From assembly GCF_001613005.1 (NCBI RefSeq), contig NZ_BDBN01000007.1, positions 1 through 64,000 of the forward strand: a DNA stretch of 64,000 bases, written 5' to 3'. Positions 62,416-64,000 of this stretch are shown here, one piece after another. The notes beneath the pieces are model-generated. The model was given only the letters and a program-made list of their open reading frames with translations, was not told where the DNA came from and searched no databases. Source of the DNA: Nocardia nova NBRC 15556. Its GTDB lineage: Bacteria; Actinomycetota; Actinomycetes; Mycobacteriales; Mycobacteriaceae. Both the position numbers and the translations under genes were made by a program. Numbering within the stretch: the stretch's first letter is position 1; every line of letters begins with the position of its first letter.

Positions 62416-63366
62416 CTAGAGGTCGATGACCACCTTGCCCCGAACGTGCCCTCCGGCCTGTAGTTCGGCCGCGCGGCGGATCTGCTCGATCGGGAAGCTC
62501 GCCGCGATCGGCACCCGCAGTCGCCCGGCCGCGACCAAGCCGACCAACTCCTCCACCGCACCGGCGGCGGCGTTGGCGCCGTTGGCTGAGGTGACGCCGT
62601 CGACTTGCGCGGCGATAAGGCTGATTCGGCTGTCGGGGACGCCGAGTTCCCTTGCGGCGTGCACGGTTTCAGTTCCGTGGAGATCGATCGCGGCGGTGAC
62701 ACCGCCGGGTGCGAGGGCGCGGACCCGGTCGGCCAGGCCGTCGCCGTAGGTGACCGGTTCGGCTCCGAGATCCCTCAGGAAATCGGCCGATGTCGCCGAT
62801 CCAGTCCCGATCACCCGCGCTCCCGCCAGCCGGGCCAGCTGGACGGCGAACACCCCGACCCCGCCTCCCGCGCCGCCGATCAGCACCGTGTCTCCCGGGC
62901 CGGGCGCGACCACGGCGAGAGCCGCCGACGCCGTGCGGCCGGCGATCAACAGGGTGGCGGCGATGCGGTCGTCGACCTCGTCCGGGGTGTGGTGGGCCTC
63001 GTTCGCCGCGGTCGCTCCGGTCGCGTCGACCACCACGAAGCCGGCGACCGCGCGCGAGAGGGCACCCCCGAACACCCGGTCGCCGGGCGCGAAGCCGCTC
63101 ACCCCCTCGCCGACCTGGTCGACCACTCCCGCGTAATCGGTCCCGAATCCCGCCGGAAGCCTCAAACCGAACCGGGCGGCAGTGTCCGCGTCGACGATCA
63201 TCTTCCAATCCATCGGGTTCAGGCCGGCCGCGGTGACCCGCACGCGAACCTGCCCCGGACCGGTCGGCGGAGCCGGAATCTCACGGACTTCCAGGACTTC
63301 GGGGCCGCCGAACGACTCGAGCTGGACCGCCCTGCCCGTCAGCCGTCGATCGCTGTGTTCGTGCAT
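62416..63366 (-). CDS. NADP-dependent quinone oxidoreductase-like MDR (zinc-free)
   Basis: A 316-residue medium-chain dehydrogenase/reductase. It begins MHEHSDRRLTGRAVQLESFG, has GFGTDYAGVVDQVGEGVSGF, the NADP fold VLIGGAGGGVGVFAVQLARL and no structural-zinc cysteines, so it belongs to the quinone oxidoreductase group. The last residues (RGKVVIDL) are standard. GAGAGGC lies before the ATG at 63366; starts at 63381 and 63420 are longer but lack it. It is divergent from the TetR gene and shares the operator pair 63423-63482, a usual repressor-target pair. Confidence 0.88.
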   Translation of the reverse strand: MHEHSDRRLTGRAVQLESFGGPEVLEVREIPAPPTGPGQVRVRVTAAGLNPMDWKMIVDADTAARFGLRLPAGFGTDYAGVVDQVGEGVSGFAPGDRVFGGALSRAVAGFVVVDATGATAANEAHHTPDEVDDRIAATLLIAGRTASAALAVVAPGPGDTVLIGGAGGGVGVFAVQLARLAGARVIGTGSATSADFLRDLGAEPVTYGDGLADRVRALAPGGVTAAIDLHGTETVHAARELGVPDSRISLIAAQVDGVTSANGANAAAGAVEELVGLVAAGRLRVPIAASFPIEQIRRAAELQAGGHVRGKVVIDL

Positions 63367-63422
63367 GTATGCCTCTCTCATCGGGCCGAGGGAAGGTCTC
63401 GTCCGGACCGAAGAACGCACTG

Positions 63423-63443
63423 AAACGGACTATGCTCCGCTTA
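63423..63443. promoter_or_regulatory. TetR operator, copy 1
   Basis: AAACGGACTATGCTCCGCTT: inverted half-sites AACGGA and TCCGCTT with a 6-base spacer. It lies between the divergent oxidoreductase and tetR genes. TATGCT may double as a -10 element. Confidence 0.75.
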
Positions 63444-63461
63444 CATGAACGACCGTACCAT

Positions 63462-63482
63462 AAACGGAGCGTGATCCGCTTT
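63462..63482. promoter_or_regulatory. TetR operator, copy 2, overlapping the tetR start
   Basis: AAACGGAGCGTGATCCGCTT: the same half-sites as copy 1, centre to centre 39 bases. It overlaps the probable TTG start at 63481, so binding would also hide the translation start of its own message. Confidence 0.7.
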
Positions 63483-64000
63483 GAGTGAATCGGAGACGCG
63501 CACGCCCCGCGCGGACGCAACCCGTAACCGTGACCAGTTGCTCGCGGTGGCGACCCGCATGTTCGCCTCGGGTGAGTCCGACGCGTCGCTCCGTGCGATC
63601 GCGCGCGAGGCCGGCGTCGGCATCGGCACGCTCTACCGGCACTTCCCGACCCGCGAGTCGCTGGTCGACGCGGTCTACCGCGGTCAGGTCGTGCGGCTGA
63701 CGACCGGAGCCCGCGAACTGCTCGGTTACCGGCCCCCGGCCGCGGCGATGCGGCAGTGGATGGACTTGTTCGGGGACTGGGTCGCGACCAAGAACGGGAT
63801 GCTCGACACATTGCTGGCGATGATCGAGTCGGGTGAGATCGCCCACGCGCAGACCCGAACCGAGCTGCTGGAGGCCATCACCATCATCCTCGACGCCGGG
63901 CACGCGGCGGGTGATCTTCGCCGCGACGTCACCGCCGAAGACATCGCCGCCTTCCTCGTCGGCATCTTCACCGTCGCTCCTCGACCCGACCATGAACCCA
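63481..64000 (+). CDS. TetR-family regulator (cut by the right edge)
   Basis: At least 173 residues, no stop before 64000. The helix-turn-helix is SLRAIAREAGVGIGTLYRHF with PTRESLVDAVYR following; the later part (FLVGIFTVAPRP) is the ligand-binding domain. The TTG at 63481 is the best in-frame start (LSESETRTPRADATRNRDQL); there is no good Shine-Dalgarno sequence, so the mRNA may be leaderless. It probably controls the divergent oxidoreductase at 62416 and itself through the paired sites. Confidence 0.88.
   Translation, partial: MSESETRTPRADATRNRDQLLAVATRMFASGESDASLRAIAREAGVGIGTLYRHFPTRESLVDAVYRGQVVRLTTGARELLGYRPPAAAMRQWMDLFGDWVATKNGMLDTLLAMIESGEIAHAQTRTELLEAITIILDAGHAAGDLRRDVTAEDIAAFLVGIFTVAPRPDHEP

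Noticed and set aside
1..64000. CRISPR array, rRNA operon, complete insertion sequence or prophage
   Set aside because: No regularly spaced repeats, no rRNA sequence, no intact transposase or integrase and no phage structural genes were seen.

Overview
The window is high-GC actinobacterial DNA, most likely from a Nocardia- or Rhodococcus-type mycolic-acid bacterium. The pointers are an MspA-family porin, a Ser/Thr kinase fused to an ATPase and a LuxR domain, many F420/FMN luciferase-like oxidoreductases, many short-chain dehydrogenases and acyl-CoA enzymes, TetR regulators and frequent GTG/TTG starts. No rRNA, complete tRNA or CRISPR array was found. The genus is an inference.

Region 1 (about 0.2-35.6 kb) is a large catabolic island. 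It encodes a DUF35 protein, thiolase, SDRs, TetR, MaoC hydratases, an epoxide hydrolase, a lactonase-like beta-propeller, two LLM oxidoreductases, an amidohydrolase, a [2Fe-2S] ferredoxin, an APH-type kinase, an MHS transporter, an acyl-CoA synthetase, two acyl-CoA dehydrogenases, a Rieske oxygenase, an enoyl-CoA hydratase and a ferredoxin reductase. The genes form several short operons on both strands. At least seven promoter regions carry the same palindromic motif, close to TAATCCAACAGTGATTGGAT, so the island reads as one regulon; the TetR protein at 4.0 kb is the best candidate regulator. Ferredoxin, ferredoxin reductase and Rieske oxygenase lie in three separate places but share this motif, which suggests one three-component oxygenase feeding a CoA-dependent beta-oxidation-like route. 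A second motif precedes two MaoC-family transcription units. Within the island lie a PknK-like kinase gene (7.3-10.5 kb) and two small Nocardia-like unknowns (11.2-12.2 kb).

Region 2 (35.7-45.1 kb) has ribulose-monophosphate formaldehyde-fixation genes (hxlB, hxlA), a stand-alone GAPDH, two flavin reductases, two TetR regulators, and an operon of NtaA/SnaA-type monooxygenase, aldo/keto reductase and a second lactonase-like propeller. This looks like a C1-releasing oxidation coupled to formaldehyde assimilation (inference).

Region 3 (45.1-50.1 kb) is a junction: a broken MarR copy, an IS481-type transposase remnant, an isochorismatase-like/MFS/MarR operon under a perfect 20-bp palindrome, and about 1.6 kb with little coding signal.

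Region 4 (50.1-64 kb) looks like ordinary chromosome: KUP potassium transporter, MspA porin, two COG4705-like membrane proteins, a PEP mutase-family protein, a two-component system split by a divergent three-gene block, DedA, GPP34, PAP2, a FetB-type permease, a quinone-oxidoreductase-like enzyme and a TetR cut by the window end.
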